Shown: one piece after another, positions 9,866 through 17,619 of the stretch
How positions within the stretch are numbered: the stretch's first letter is position 1
Layout: the number at the start of each line of letters is the position of its first letter
Source: Bordetella petrii
GTDB taxonomy: Bacteria > Pseudomonadota > Gammaproteobacteria > Burkholderiales > Burkholderiaceae_B
Direction: 5' to 3'
Length of the DNA stretch: 42,497 bases
Assembly: GCF_020991325.1 (NCBI RefSeq)
Contig: NZ_JAJMLX010000008.1
Span: 1-42,497 of the forward strand
Notes under the pieces: model-generated
Seen by the model: the letters and a program-made list of their open reading frames with translations, nothing else
What the model was told of the DNA's origin: nothing
Databases searched by the model: none
Position numbers and translations under genes: made by a program

Positions 9866-9912
9866 TGTTCCTGTGTGGGAACAAATCATACATATGCAGG
9901 AACAAAATTCCT
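9866..9912. promoter_or_regulatory. Candidate IclR operator: two inverted repeats, direct GGAACAAA repeats 21 bp apart
   Basis: TGTTCC (9866-9871) and GGAACA (9878-9883) form an inverted repeat with a 6-bp gap; AGGAA (9898-9902) and TTCCT (9908-9912) form a second one. GGAACAAA occurs twice in the same orientation, at 9878-9885 and 9899-9906, exactly 21 bp (two helical turns) apart. TATGAT on the minus strand (9890-9885) could be the -10 box of the CaiB operon, lying between the sites. The position between the operon and a divergent IclR gene makes IclR control likely; this is inference. Confidence 0.6.
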
Positions 9913-10022
9913 AGCCGGCACGACTGCGCGTTTACCCTGACGGGGCGGGCGCGCGGGCCGCGGCGCGGTTTAATAGGGGCCGCGCCCATGGCGGCGCATT
10001 GCCGGACAATTGCTTAAAGGAG

Positions 10023-10811
10023 ATGCCGCCCGGGCTGGGCTGGCCAAGGCGGCGCACTGACACGGTGAGCATCAAACAAGTCGAACACGTGCTGGAACTG
10101 CTGGAGTTTTTTGCCGCCCGGCAGCGCCCGGCCAGTCTGGCCGAAATTGCCAAACACTTCGGATGGCCCCGGTCCAGCACCTTCAAGCTGCTGCAGACAC
10201 TGACGAACCGGGGCTATCTGTACGAGCCGCGCGCGCGCGCCGGCTATTACCCCGCGCCCATCTGGTCCACCCTGACCACCCAGATCGAACGTGGGCAGCC
10301 CATTCCGCACGGCATGCGCGCCGTGCTGGAAGACTTGGTACGCGAAACCGGCGAAACAGCCGTGCTGGCGGCGGCAAGCGGTGCTTTCGGTTTGTTCGTG
10401 GAAACTGTGGAATCGCCCAGCGCGGTGCGCTATGCCGCGCCGGTGGGCAAGCGGGTGCCGCTGCACCTGACGGCAACGGGCCGGGCGCTGCTGTCCCAGA
10501 TGAGCGGCAGCGAACGCGCGGCCATCCTGGAAAAGGCCGCATACGACCGCTACACCGATTCCACGCTGATGAGCGCGGCCCAGGTGCAGGCCGAAATCGA
10601 GACTTCCCTGGCGCGCGGCTGGTTCCAGGGCAACGCGGAATTCACCCAGGACCTGGGCGGCGTGGCATTGCCTTTCGCCGTGGGTGAACGTCATTTCGCG
10701 CTATTGGTGGCCGGCCCGATGTTCCGGGTGGCGTCGCGCCTGCCGCAACTGGCGGCGACGCTGCGGGTAAAACTGGACGCCTATCTGCAGGCCCTGGCGG
10801 CCGAGGGCTGA
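10023..10811 (+). CDS. IclR-family transcriptional regulator
   Basis: A regulator of about 262 residues with an N-terminal winged helix-turn-helix (QVEHVLELLEFFA...LAEIAKHFGWPRSSTFKLLQTL) and a C-terminal IclR effector domain (GETAVLAAASGAFGLFVETVESP, LTATGRALLSQM, GWFQGNAEFTQDLGGVALPF). The start is uncertain: ATG 10023 directly abuts AAGGAG (no spacing), GTG 10065 begins right at the conserved domain but lacks a clear ribosome site, and a TTG at 9999 is also in frame. It is divergent from the CaiB-to-ligase operon and very probably controls it, with an acid or CoA-ester intermediate as effector. Its 3' end overlaps by 31 bp the end of an IclR remnant on the other strand. Confidence 0.9.
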   Translation: MPPGLGWPRRRTDTVSIKQVEHVLELLEFFAARQRPASLAEIAKHFGWPRSSTFKLLQTLTNRGYLYEPRARAGYYPAPIWSTLTTQIERGQPIPHGMRAVLEDLVRETGETAVLAAASGAFGLFVETVESPSAVRYAAPVGKRVPLHLTATGRALLSQMSGSERAAILEKAAYDRYTDSTLMSAAQVQAEIETSLARGWFQGNAEFTQDLGGVALPFAVGERHFALLVAGPMFRVASRLPQLAATLRVKLDAYLQALAAEG

Positions 10812-11158
10812 TAACCCAGGCGGGCCGACAGTTCGGCTGCGATGGCGCGCAGCGCGAGCGGAACCGGCCCGTCCCAGTCGGGCTGCAGCCGTCCGGCTTC
10901 GCAGGTGGTGGAACTGGCCAGCACCATATTTCCCTGGACGTCGTACACCGGCGCGCTGAAGGCATTGACTGTCACCCTATGGCGCGGGGACGAGGCTTGT
11001 CCCACGGCGCGTGCCAGCCCATGCTGTCTGGCTTCCGCGATGTGCTGGGCAAAGCGCCCGTTGTCGGGCTGGCCGCTGCGCTCGCGCGCCTGCAATTCAT
11101 GTTCGATGGCTGGCGCGTCGCGCTCGCCTCCGGCGTAGGGGTTGTTGGCGGGTGGCAT
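10781..11158 (-). pseudogene. IclR-family regulator remnant (C-terminal part only)
   Basis: The minus-strand frame encodes about 125 residues, of which the last 105 or so look like the second half of an IclR effector domain: IEHELQARERSGQ, HGLARAVGQASS, VNAFSAPVYDVQGNMVLA and DWDGPVPLALRAIAAELSARLGY. The helix-turn-helix and the first half of the effector domain are missing, and no ribosome site precedes the in-frame ATG. Upstream, within about 40 nt, the sequence changes to AT-rich regulatory DNA of the catabolic island. I read it as a gene truncated when the island, or a rearrangement, arrived. It is not a copy of the adjacent intact IclR, whose C-terminus differs. Confidence 0.75.
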
Positions 11159-11199
11159 GCGGCCCTGCGCGTTTGGGTGTCGATATGGCTTTCAATTTA

Positions 11200-11211
11200 A
11201 AGTACGTACAA
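11200..11211. promoter_or_regulatory. GTACGTAC-type operator, site 1 (upstream of operon A)
   Basis: AAGTACGTACAA; the right half GTACAA is perfect and the core GTACGTAC is palindromic. It is identical to site 5 at 25619-25630. It lies 97 bp (centre to centre) upstream of site 2, which overlaps the operon A promoter. Likely bound by the GntR/HutC regulator at 17606-18421. Confidence 0.6.
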
Positions 11212-11263
11212 CATTATTCTAAGCGCGTCAGAAGAAATTGAATAAATCAAGCAAATAAACGGC

Positions 11264-11308
11264 TTGACATACAAATTCTTGAGCCTTAATCTAAAGTTGT
11301 ACGAACAA
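11264..11308 (+). promoter_or_regulatory. Operon A promoter with overlapping operator, site 2
   Basis: A consensus -35 box TTGACA (11264-11269), a 17-bp spacer and a weak -10 TAATCT (11287-11292) are followed 4 nt later by TTGTACGAACAA (11297-11308), which differs from the perfect palindrome at one base. The operator would cover the transcription start, the classic layout for repression. The aldehyde dehydrogenase start codon is at 11326. Confidence 0.65.
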
Positions 11309-11325
11309 ATAATAGACAAATAGCC

Positions 11326-12822
11326 ATGCAAGCCAATACGCAAAAACTGGTGGCCTACGGCAATTATGTGGCGGGGCAAACGCTTCCGTCCGCGGCCGGG
11401 CAAATGTTCGCCAGCGTCAACCCGGCCACCGGGCAGAAGTGGGCGCAGTTCGTCGAATCCGGAACAGATGACGTCGATGCCGCAGTACAGGCGGCCCGGT
11501 CGGCCCTGTCCGGCCCGTGGGGGGCGTTGTCTCCCACGCGGCGGGGCAGGTTGCTGATGGCCTGGGGCGAGAAAATAGCCGAAGAAGCCGAGAACATCGC
11601 GCGGCTTGAATCGGCGCAGAACGGCAAGCTGCTTGCCGAAATGAAGGCGCAGGCCAATGTGGTGAAAGAGTGGTTGTATTACTTCGGAGGCCTGGCCGAC
11701 AAGGTCGAAGGGCGCGTCGTGCCGATAGAGCGGCAAAGCGTACTGAACTACACCCTGCGCGAGCCCATTGGCGTCGTTGGCGTCATCGTGCCGTGGAATT
11801 CCCCGACTTTTCTTACCATCATGAGTTGCGCACCGGCGATGGCCGCGGGCAACACCATCGTGTTGAAGCCGTCGGAAGTGACGTCCGCATCGGCGTTCGA
11901 GCTGGCTCGGCTGGCAGAACTCGCGGGAATTCCCCCTGGCGTCATCAACGTGGTAACCGGTGGGCGCGCCGCTGGCGAGGCGCTGGTCGATCATGAGCGG
12001 GTGGCCAAGATCTGCTTCACTGGCAGCGATGCCGCGGGCCGTGCCATTGCCGCCCGGGCCGGCGCCAGGCTGGCCGGCTGCACGCTCGAGCTTGGCGGCA
12101 AAAGCCCCAATATCGTTTTTCAGGACGCATCCGTCGATAACGCCGTGGCAGGGGTGCTTTCCGGCATATTTGCCGCAGCGGGGCAGACCTGCATTGCCGG
12201 TTCCCGGGCCTATATCCACGAAAGCCTTTATGACCAGGTCGTCGAGCGCCTGGTTCAGCGCGCGCAGGCAATCAAACTGGGCGACCCTCTGCGGGCCGAC
12301 ACGCAAATGGGGCCGGCGGCCACCGCTGCGCAACTGCAGAAGAATCTGACGATGGTGGCCAGGGCCGTAGATGGTGGCGCAGAAGTCTTGTCTGGGGGCA
12401 AGCGCGCGCAGGTTTCGGGGATGGAACAAGGCTATTTCTTCGAACCCACGATCTTGCACCGCCTGAAGGCCGACAACCCTCTCATGCACGAAGAGGTGTT
12501 CGGCCCCGTGCTTGCCGTTACGTCGTTCCGGGACGAAGAAGAGGTCGTGGCGCTGGCGAACAATACCCAATTCGGCCTGGCGGCAGGCGTCTGGACGCGC
12601 GACCTGAGCCGCGCCCACCGGCTGGCGAAGCGCCTGCAGGCAGGAACCATATGGATCAACACCTATCGTGCCATGGCCTGCAATTCTCCATTCGGCGGCT
12701 ACAAAAGCAGCGGAATCGGCCGGGTCAACGGTATCGAGGCGGTAGACCAGTTCCTGCAGACCAAGAGCGTTTGGTGCGAAACCAGCGATGAGATCCAGGA
12801 TCCGTTCGTGCTGAAAGTCTGA
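11326..12822 (+). CDS. NAD(P)-dependent aldehyde dehydrogenase
   Basis: 498 residues, the standard length. The catalytic apparatus is complete: Asn158 in VPWNSP, Lys181 in VLKPSE, general base Glu255 in LELGGKSPN and nucleophile Cys289 in AAGQTCIAGSR. It oxidises an aldehyde to the acid in the cytoplasm. It is the first gene of operon A, 10 nt before a ThDP-dependent enzyme and four genes before a 2-hydroxyacid dehydrogenase. The natural reading is that it oxidises the aldehyde released by the decarboxylase, as MdlD does in the mandelate pathway; the substrate is not predictable. Regulated by the promoter and operator just upstream (inference). Confidence 0.94.
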   Translation: MQANTQKLVAYGNYVAGQTLPSAAGQMFASVNPATGQKWAQFVESGTDDVDAAVQAARSALSGPWGALSPTRRGRLLMAWGEKIAEEAENIARLESAQNGKLLAEMKAQANVVKEWLYYFGGLADKVEGRVVPIERQSVLNYTLREPIGVVGVIVPWNSPTFLTIMSCAPAMAAGNTIVLKPSEVTSASAFELARLAELAGIPPGVINVVTGGRAAGEALVDHERVAKICFTGSDAAGRAIAARAGARLAGCTLELGGKSPNIVFQDASVDNAVAGVLSGIFAAAGQTCIAGSRAYIHESLYDQVVERLVQRAQAIKLGDPLRADTQMGPAATAAQLQKNLTMVARAVDGGAEVLSGGKRAQVSGMEQGYFFEPTILHRLKADNPLMHEEVFGPVLAVTSFRDEEEVVALANNTQFGLAAGVWTRDLSRAHRLAKRLQAGTIWINTYRAMACNSPFGGYKSSGIGRVNGIEAVDQFLQTKSVWCETSDEIQDPFVLKV

Positions 12823-12832
12823 GGGAAGAAAC

Positions 12833-14458
12833 GTGAAAGAAGGGACGGTGGCAGACATCATTGCGCGGGCATGCGCCATGCATGGCGTGCGGTATGCCTT
12901 CGGAGTGCCTGGCGGCGGAAGCTCGCTGGACATGATAGAGGCCTTTTCACGGCACGGCATCGCGTTCCAGCTGTGCCGAACCGAGACTGGCGCGGCCTTG
13001 ATGGCGGCCGCGGATGCCGAGATCCGCAATGGCTTCGGCGTGGTGATCACCACCCAGGGACCGGGCACGGCCAGCGCCATGAACGGGCTGGCGCATTCGG
13101 CGCTGGATCGCGCCCCGATTCTGCTGATCAGCGACGGCTGGACACCAGCGCGCGCGGCTTACGATACGCATCAGGTGTTTGACCAGCGGCTGATGTCCTC
13201 GGCGGTGGTGAAGGGCAGCACGCGTTTGGACGGACCTGAACCGGGCGCTGAAATGGACGCGCTGATCCGCCTGATGCTGTCTGCGCCCTGGGGGCCGGTG
13301 CACCTGGAACTGACTAGTGAAACGGCCCGTCGGGCCGCGGCTATTCCGGCACAGCAACACAATCCGGATCTCGATGGCCATGGCGAAGGGGCTGACAGTA
13401 CGGATTATCATGGCCGTCCGCTGGACCTGCTGAAGCAGGCCCGCAAGCCTGTCCTGGTGGTTGGCCTGGAGGCCCGTGAGCGCGGCGTATCCGGGCAGAT
13501 ACTGGCCCTGGCGGAGTCCTTGCAGTGCCCCGTCCTGACGACCTACAAGGCCAAGGGCGTGGTCAGCGACGAATGCGAGTGGCTGGTGGGCCACTTCACC
13601 GGTGGCGCGGCGGAACGCGAGTGTGTCGACGCTGCTGATCTGATCGTCTTGTGCGGCTTGGACCCTGTTGAGCTGATAGGCCGGCCATGGCCATACCGGG
13701 CGGCCGTCATCGATGTGGCGCTGGTTCGTCATCCCGTGCATTACATGGCGCCGCAGGCTGGGCTCTACGGTTCGTTGCGGCTGTCGCTGGAAACCCTGAA
13801 GCAAGGAGCGGCGGGATCTTCCTGGAAGCGGGCCGAAATTGACGCGCTGCGCTCGGGCATGCATGTCCGGCTGGCCTATGCCGGATCGGAAGGCGGCTTG
13901 TCTCCGCAGGCGGTAGTAGAGACAGCCATGCGTCTGGCCGGCGCGGCACGCCCGGCCATCACGGTGGATGCGGGCGCGCATATGTTCTCGGCGATGGCAT
14001 TCTGGCGTGCGTGCGCCCCAGGCCGTGCGCTGATCTCCAACGGCCTGGCCACGATGGGTTATGCGTTGCCCGCGGGCATCGCCCGGTCGTTGAATCACCC
14101 CGATGAGCAGGTCATTGTCTTTACCGGGGACGGCGGGCTGATGATGTGCGCGGGGGAACTCGCTACTGCCGCCCAGGCCGGCAACAAGCTCTGTGTGGTG
14201 GTCTTCAATGATGCGGCTTTGTCGCTCATCGCCTTGAAGCAGCGCGATCGCGGAATGCCGGACACGGGGGTGTCATGGCCGCAGGCCGATTTCGCGGCGG
14301 TGGCGCGCGGTTTCGGTATGCAGGCATATCGCGCCAGCACAGAGGCTGAATACGAACAAGCCCTGCGCCAGGCGTTCCAGTCCGGCGTTCCCTGCCTGAT
14401 TGATGTCCATGTCGATCCGTCCGGTTATGGCGCGCAAGCCAGGTCCCTGAGAGGCTAG
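12833..14458 (+). CDS. ThDP-dependent enzyme, 2-oxoacid decarboxylase/acetolactate-synthase-like
   Basis: 541 residues with the three-domain layout of the pyruvate-oxidase/decarboxylase family: PYR domain with the activating Glu51 (CRTETGAALMAAA), a central Rossmann-like domain (about 200-320) and a PP domain with the ThDP motif GDGG...FND (432-460). The start is a GTG with GAGGGA 6-7 nt upstream. It could be a decarboxylase like benzoylformate decarboxylase, or a carboligase. Its location between an aldehyde dehydrogenase and, downstream, an FMN 2-hydroxyacid dehydrogenase favours 2-oxoacid decarboxylation to an aldehyde. Biosynthetic acetolactate synthase is unlikely, since no small subunit gene is present and the context is catabolic. 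Confidence 0.85.
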   Translation: MKEGTVADIIARACAMHGVRYAFGVPGGGSSLDMIEAFSRHGIAFQLCRTETGAALMAAADAEIRNGFGVVITTQGPGTASAMNGLAHSALDRAPILLISDGWTPARAAYDTHQVFDQRLMSSAVVKGSTRLDGPEPGAEMDALIRLMLSAPWGPVHLELTSETARRAAAIPAQQHNPDLDGHGEGADSTDYHGRPLDLLKQARKPVLVVGLEARERGVSGQILALAESLQCPVLTTYKAKGVVSDECEWLVGHFTGGAAERECVDAADLIVLCGLDPVELIGRPWPYRAAVIDVALVRHPVHYMAPQAGLYGSLRLSLETLKQGAAGSSWKRAEIDALRSGMHVRLAYAGSEGGLSPQAVVETAMRLAGAARPAITVDAGAHMFSAMAFWRACAPGRALISNGLATMGYALPAGIARSLNHPDEQVIVFTGDGGLMMCAGELATAAQAGNKLCVVVFNDAALSLIALKQRDRGMPDTGVSWPQADFAAVARGFGMQAYRASTEAEYEQALRQAFQSGVPCLIDVHVDPSGYGAQARSLRG

Positions 14459-14543
14459 GCGCCCGCTGTGGCCCGTTGCAGGATCCGGCCGGGCTGTTCC
14501 CGCATTGCCGCCGCACACAGATAAAACAATCAAGGAGACAATC

Positions 14544-15509
14544 ATGTTGTCCGGAATCCGCCTGTTTGCCATGGCCGCGCTGGCCCTGGCGTCTGTCGCA
14601 GCACATGCTGAAGAGTCATGGCCATCCAGGCCGGTGCGCTGGATTGTGCCTTTCGGTGCCGGAGGCACCGCTGACGCCGCCGCCAGGCACATTACGCAGA
14701 AGCTGAGCGAACGCTGGGGGCAGCAGATCATTATCGACAACCGGCCTGGTGCAAACACGGCGATTGCCGCGGCCGAGGCCGCACGAGCCAAGCCGGATGG
14801 GTACACGTTGTTCCAGCCCATGAATTCCACGCTGACGGTCAACCCGTACGCATTCTCGAAGCTGCCATACGACCCCGTGCGTGATTTCACGCCTATTGGT
14901 GTCATCGCGTCTGTGCCCTTGATCATTGTGGCGAATGACTCACTGCCTGCCGCGACATTGAAGGACTTTGTCGCCCAGGCCAGGAAAAACCCGGGACAGC
15001 TCACGCTGGGTGGCGGCGATGTGGGCGTGCAACTGGCAGCAGAGCGTTTTCTGCGGGATGCGGACATCGATGTCCAGTACGTGCCGTACAAGACCGGCGC
15101 CGATGTGATGCGCGGCCTGTTATCGCGCGAGATCCAGACGGGCCTGGATGGCGTGCCTGCGTATCCCTCGTTCCTGAAGTCCGGGAAGTTGCGCGCCCTG
15201 GCGACGAACAGTCCCAGGCGCATTGCCAGCCTGCCGGACGTACCCACCCTGGGCGAACTGGGATTCAAAAGCTCAGAGGCGCCTCTGTGGCATGCGTTGG
15301 TGGCGCCAGCAGGGCTGCCGGTGCAGATCCAGAAGAAAATCGCCAGCGACCTGCAGGCGGTGCTGGCGATGCCCGACTTGAAGGCGCGCATGGGCGAACT
15401 GGGCCTGGACCCCACCTGGGTCGGGACAGACGATTTCGTTGCATTGATCGCGCGCGAATCTGCCCAGATGAGGCCGCTGGTCAAGGCACTGGGTATCAAA
15501 CTGAACTGA
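14544..15509 (+). CDS. Bug/TctC-family periplasmic solute-binding protein (2 of 5)
   Basis: 321 residues from the ATG at 14544, which has AAGGAGA at a proper distance and gives a clean signal peptide (MLSGIRLFAMAALALASVAAHA, cleavage before EESWPS). The mature protein begins with RPVRWIVPFGAGGTADAAARHI and the PGANTAIAAAEA loop typical of Bug receptors. An upstream TTG at 14505 would extend it by 13 residues that spoil the signal peptide. It lies inside operon A and should bind the lactone-derived or hydroxy acid that the operon degrades. No TctA/TctB partner is nearby. Confidence 0.92.
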   Translation: MLSGIRLFAMAALALASVAAHAEESWPSRPVRWIVPFGAGGTADAAARHITQKLSERWGQQIIIDNRPGANTAIAAAEAARAKPDGYTLFQPMNSTLTVNPYAFSKLPYDPVRDFTPIGVIASVPLIIVANDSLPAATLKDFVAQARKNPGQLTLGGGDVGVQLAAERFLRDADIDVQYVPYKTGADVMRGLLSREIQTGLDGVPAYPSFLKSGKLRALATNSPRRIASLPDVPTLGELGFKSSEAPLWHALVAPAGLPVQIQKKIASDLQAVLAMPDLKARMGELGLDPTWVGTDDFVALIARESAQMRPLVKALGIKLN

Positions 15510-15517
15510 AGTGGCTT

Positions 15518-16453
15518 ATGTATACACCTCATCCTCAGCAGCGCATGGAAGTGTTCGCTTCCATTCCTCGGGCTCTCTATGTCAGCAACAGAAAATCCAG
15601 TTGGGTCGATGTGCAGCTGCATGGCGCCGAAACGCCCGTATTTCTGGAAGGCCCGGCTTTTGACGGTGATGGGAACCTCTGGGTCGTGGATATTCCGTGG
15701 GGGCGCCTGTTCAAGATAGACCCCCAGGGCAACGCCAGCTGCGAGCTCGAGTACGATGGCGAGCCCAACGGCCTGGCGTTCCATGCGGACGGCCGAGCGG
15801 TCATTGCCGACAACAAGAACGGGCTGATGGTTTTCGACCCCAGCAAAGGTTCAATCGAACCTTTGCTGGACCGGGCCCTGGTCCAACGCTTCAAGGGGCC
15901 GAACGATCTGGTGTTCTCGGATGCCGGAGATCTGTACTTTACCGACCAGGGGCAGACAGGCCTGCACGATCCTACCGGCCGGCTGTACCGCCTGACCGCA
16001 GGCGGGCGATTGGACTGTTTGCTGGACAACGTGCCCAGCCCTAACGGCCTGGTGCTCGGGCCCGGACAGGACACGATCTACCTGGCGGTGACTCGTGGCA
16101 ATGCCATCTGGCGCGTTCCCTTGGTGAAGGATCATGGCCTCGTGACCAAAGTGGGGGTGTATATCCAGATGTCCGGCGGCGGCGGGCCCGACGGTGTGGC
16201 CCTGAATGCCAGGGGCGGCCTGGCAGTGTGCCATGTGGGCTTGGGCGCCGTCTGGATATTCGACGAAGTCGGCCAGCCGGTATTGCGCCTGGACTCGCCC
16301 GTGGGGCGCATGACCACGAACTGCGCCTATGGCGGAGAGCAACTCAGGCAACTCTACGTCACGGCCGGGCGGGACGTGCTGGTGGCCGACGTCGACACGG
16401 CCGGCGCGCCCACCTGGAGCCAGCGTGGCGCGGCCGTGGCGGCCGGACGGTAG
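15518..16453 (+). CDS. SMP-30/gluconolactonase family lactonase
   Basis: 311 residues with the six-bladed propeller repeats of the SMP-30/LRE family. The metal ligands expected from human SMP-30 and gluconolactonases are all present: Glu44 (FLEGPAFDG), Asn129 (KGPNDLVF), Asn176 (SPNGLVLGP) and Asp225 (GGPDGVALN). It should hydrolyse a sugar-acid or related lactone to the hydroxyacid using a divalent metal. I start at ATG 15518, 8 nt after the Bug stop, with a weak ribosome site; ATG 15545 is an alternative. It has no signal peptide, so it works in the cytoplasm on an imported lactone. It directly precedes the 2-hydroxyacid dehydrogenase, which could oxidise its product. Confidence 0.9.
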   Translation: MYTPHPQQRMEVFASIPRALYVSNRKSSWVDVQLHGAETPVFLEGPAFDGDGNLWVVDIPWGRLFKIDPQGNASCELEYDGEPNGLAFHADGRAVIADNKNGLMVFDPSKGSIEPLLDRALVQRFKGPNDLVFSDAGDLYFTDQGQTGLHDPTGRLYRLTAGGRLDCLLDNVPSPNGLVLGPGQDTIYLAVTRGNAIWRVPLVKDHGLVTKVGVYIQMSGGGGPDGVALNARGGLAVCHVGLGAVWIFDEVGQPVLRLDSPVGRMTTNCAYGGEQLRQLYVTAGRDVLVADVDTAGAPTWSQRGAAVAAGR

Positions 16454-16461
16454 GAAGCGAC

Positions 16462-17619
16462 ATGGCTCATGGCATTCAACGCTGTCTCAGTATCAACGAC
16501 CTGCAGCGGCGCGCACGGCGTTATCTGCCCCGCGTCATCTACGATTACCTGGAAGGAGGGGCCGACGACGAGGCCTGCCTCGCAGAGAACCTTGCCCGTT
16601 TGCGGCGATACAAGCTGCGGCCGCGTTACATGGTGGACATATCCTCCCGGTCGCAGCAGGTATCGCTGTTTGGCCGTACGTATCAGTCTCCTTTCGGCAT
16701 CAGCCCGATGGGCATGCTGGGGATGGTGAGGAAGGGCGGCGACCTGGCGTTGGCACAGGTTGCAGCACAGGCAGGCATCCCCTTCATTCTGTCGGGGGCA
16801 AGCAATGCGTCGATCGAGTCCATCGCACGTTGTGCGCCCGGTAGCTGGCTGCAGTTCTATCCGTGCAAGGATGCCGAAATCGAACGCGACATTCTGGCGC
16901 GGGCCGCGACTGCGGGAGTCGAAACCCTGGTCGTCGCGGTCGACGTACCCTTGCATTCCAAGCGCGAGCGGAACATACGCAGTGGCTGGGTGCGGCCATA
17001 CAAACCTTCGCTGGCAGTCATGACTGAAGCTCTGCGTCATCCTGAATGGGTGCTGCGCTATCTGCGCCATGGCATACCGGCCATGGAAAACTTCCTGCCT
17101 TACGCACCGGCGTCGATCAGCGCGCGAGACCTGACCAGTTTCTATGCGTCTCAGGTGCCCGCTCCGCATCAATGGGCATTGATCGGCCGCCTGCGGCATC
17201 AGTGGAAAGGCAATCTCGTGCTGAAGGGAATCCTGACTGCTGAAGACGCCCTGCTGGCGGCACAGGCGGGGGCCGATGGGGTGATCGTGTCCAATCATGG
17301 CGGGCGCCAACTAGACCGTGGCATTACATCGATTGACGCATTGCCCGGCGTGGTAGACGCCGTTGGGCAACAGTTGGCCGTGATGTTCGATAGCGGGATA
17401 CGGCGCGGATCCGATATCGCCGTGGCGCTCGCGCTGGGCGCCAGAATGTGTTTTGCCGGCCGCGCCGCGGCCTATGGGCTGGCCGCGTACGGCGCCCCTG
17501 GTGTACGGAGGGCAGTAGACATTCTGCGGACGGAACTGGACCTGACGCTGGGCCAGATCGGCTGCCCGGATGTCAGGGCGCTGGGGCCGGCATACTTGTG
17601 GCAGGCTACGCCCGGCTGA
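16462..17619 (+). CDS. FMN-dependent 2-hydroxyacid dehydrogenase (lactate/mandelate dehydrogenase family)
   Basis: 385 residues from ATG 16462, 8 nt after the lactonase stop. All active-site residues of the glycolate oxidase/mandelate dehydrogenase family are present: Tyr27 (VIYDYLEGG), Tyr133 (LQFYPCKD), Asp161 (AVDVP), Arg168, Lys255 (LVLKGI), His279 and Arg282 (SNHGGRQLD). The segment at about 177-240 that varies between soluble and membrane-attached members is long and contains aromatic residues, so membrane association is possible. It oxidises an (S)-2-hydroxyacid to the 2-oxoacid, the expected substrate of the ThDP enzyme in the same operon. Its stop overlaps the convergent gntR gene by 14 bp. 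Confidence 0.93.
   Translation: MAHGIQRCLSINDLQRRARRYLPRVIYDYLEGGADDEACLAENLARLRRYKLRPRYMVDISSRSQQVSLFGRTYQSPFGISPMGMLGMVRKGGDLALAQVAAQAGIPFILSGASNASIESIARCAPGSWLQFYPCKDAEIERDILARAATAGVETLVVAVDVPLHSKRERNIRSGWVRPYKPSLAVMTEALRHPEWVLRYLRHGIPAMENFLPYAPASISARDLTSFYASQVPAPHQWALIGRLRHQWKGNLVLKGILTAEDALLAAQAGADGVIVSNHGGRQLDRGITSIDALPGVVDAVGQQLAVMFDSGIRRGSDIAVALALGARMCFAGRAAAYGLAAYGAPGVRRAVDILRTELDLTLGQIGCPDVRALGPAYLWQATPG

Noticed and set aside
11197-13080. A 627-codon minus-strand frame opposite the aldehyde dehydrogenase gene
   Set aside because: Shadow of the dehydrogenase and ThDP genes, which have complete catalytic motifs on plus.
12833-14458. Annotation as biosynthetic acetolactate synthase IlvB
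   Set aside because: No small-subunit gene follows and the context is purely catabolic (aldehyde dehydrogenase, lactonase, 2-hydroxyacid dehydrogenase).
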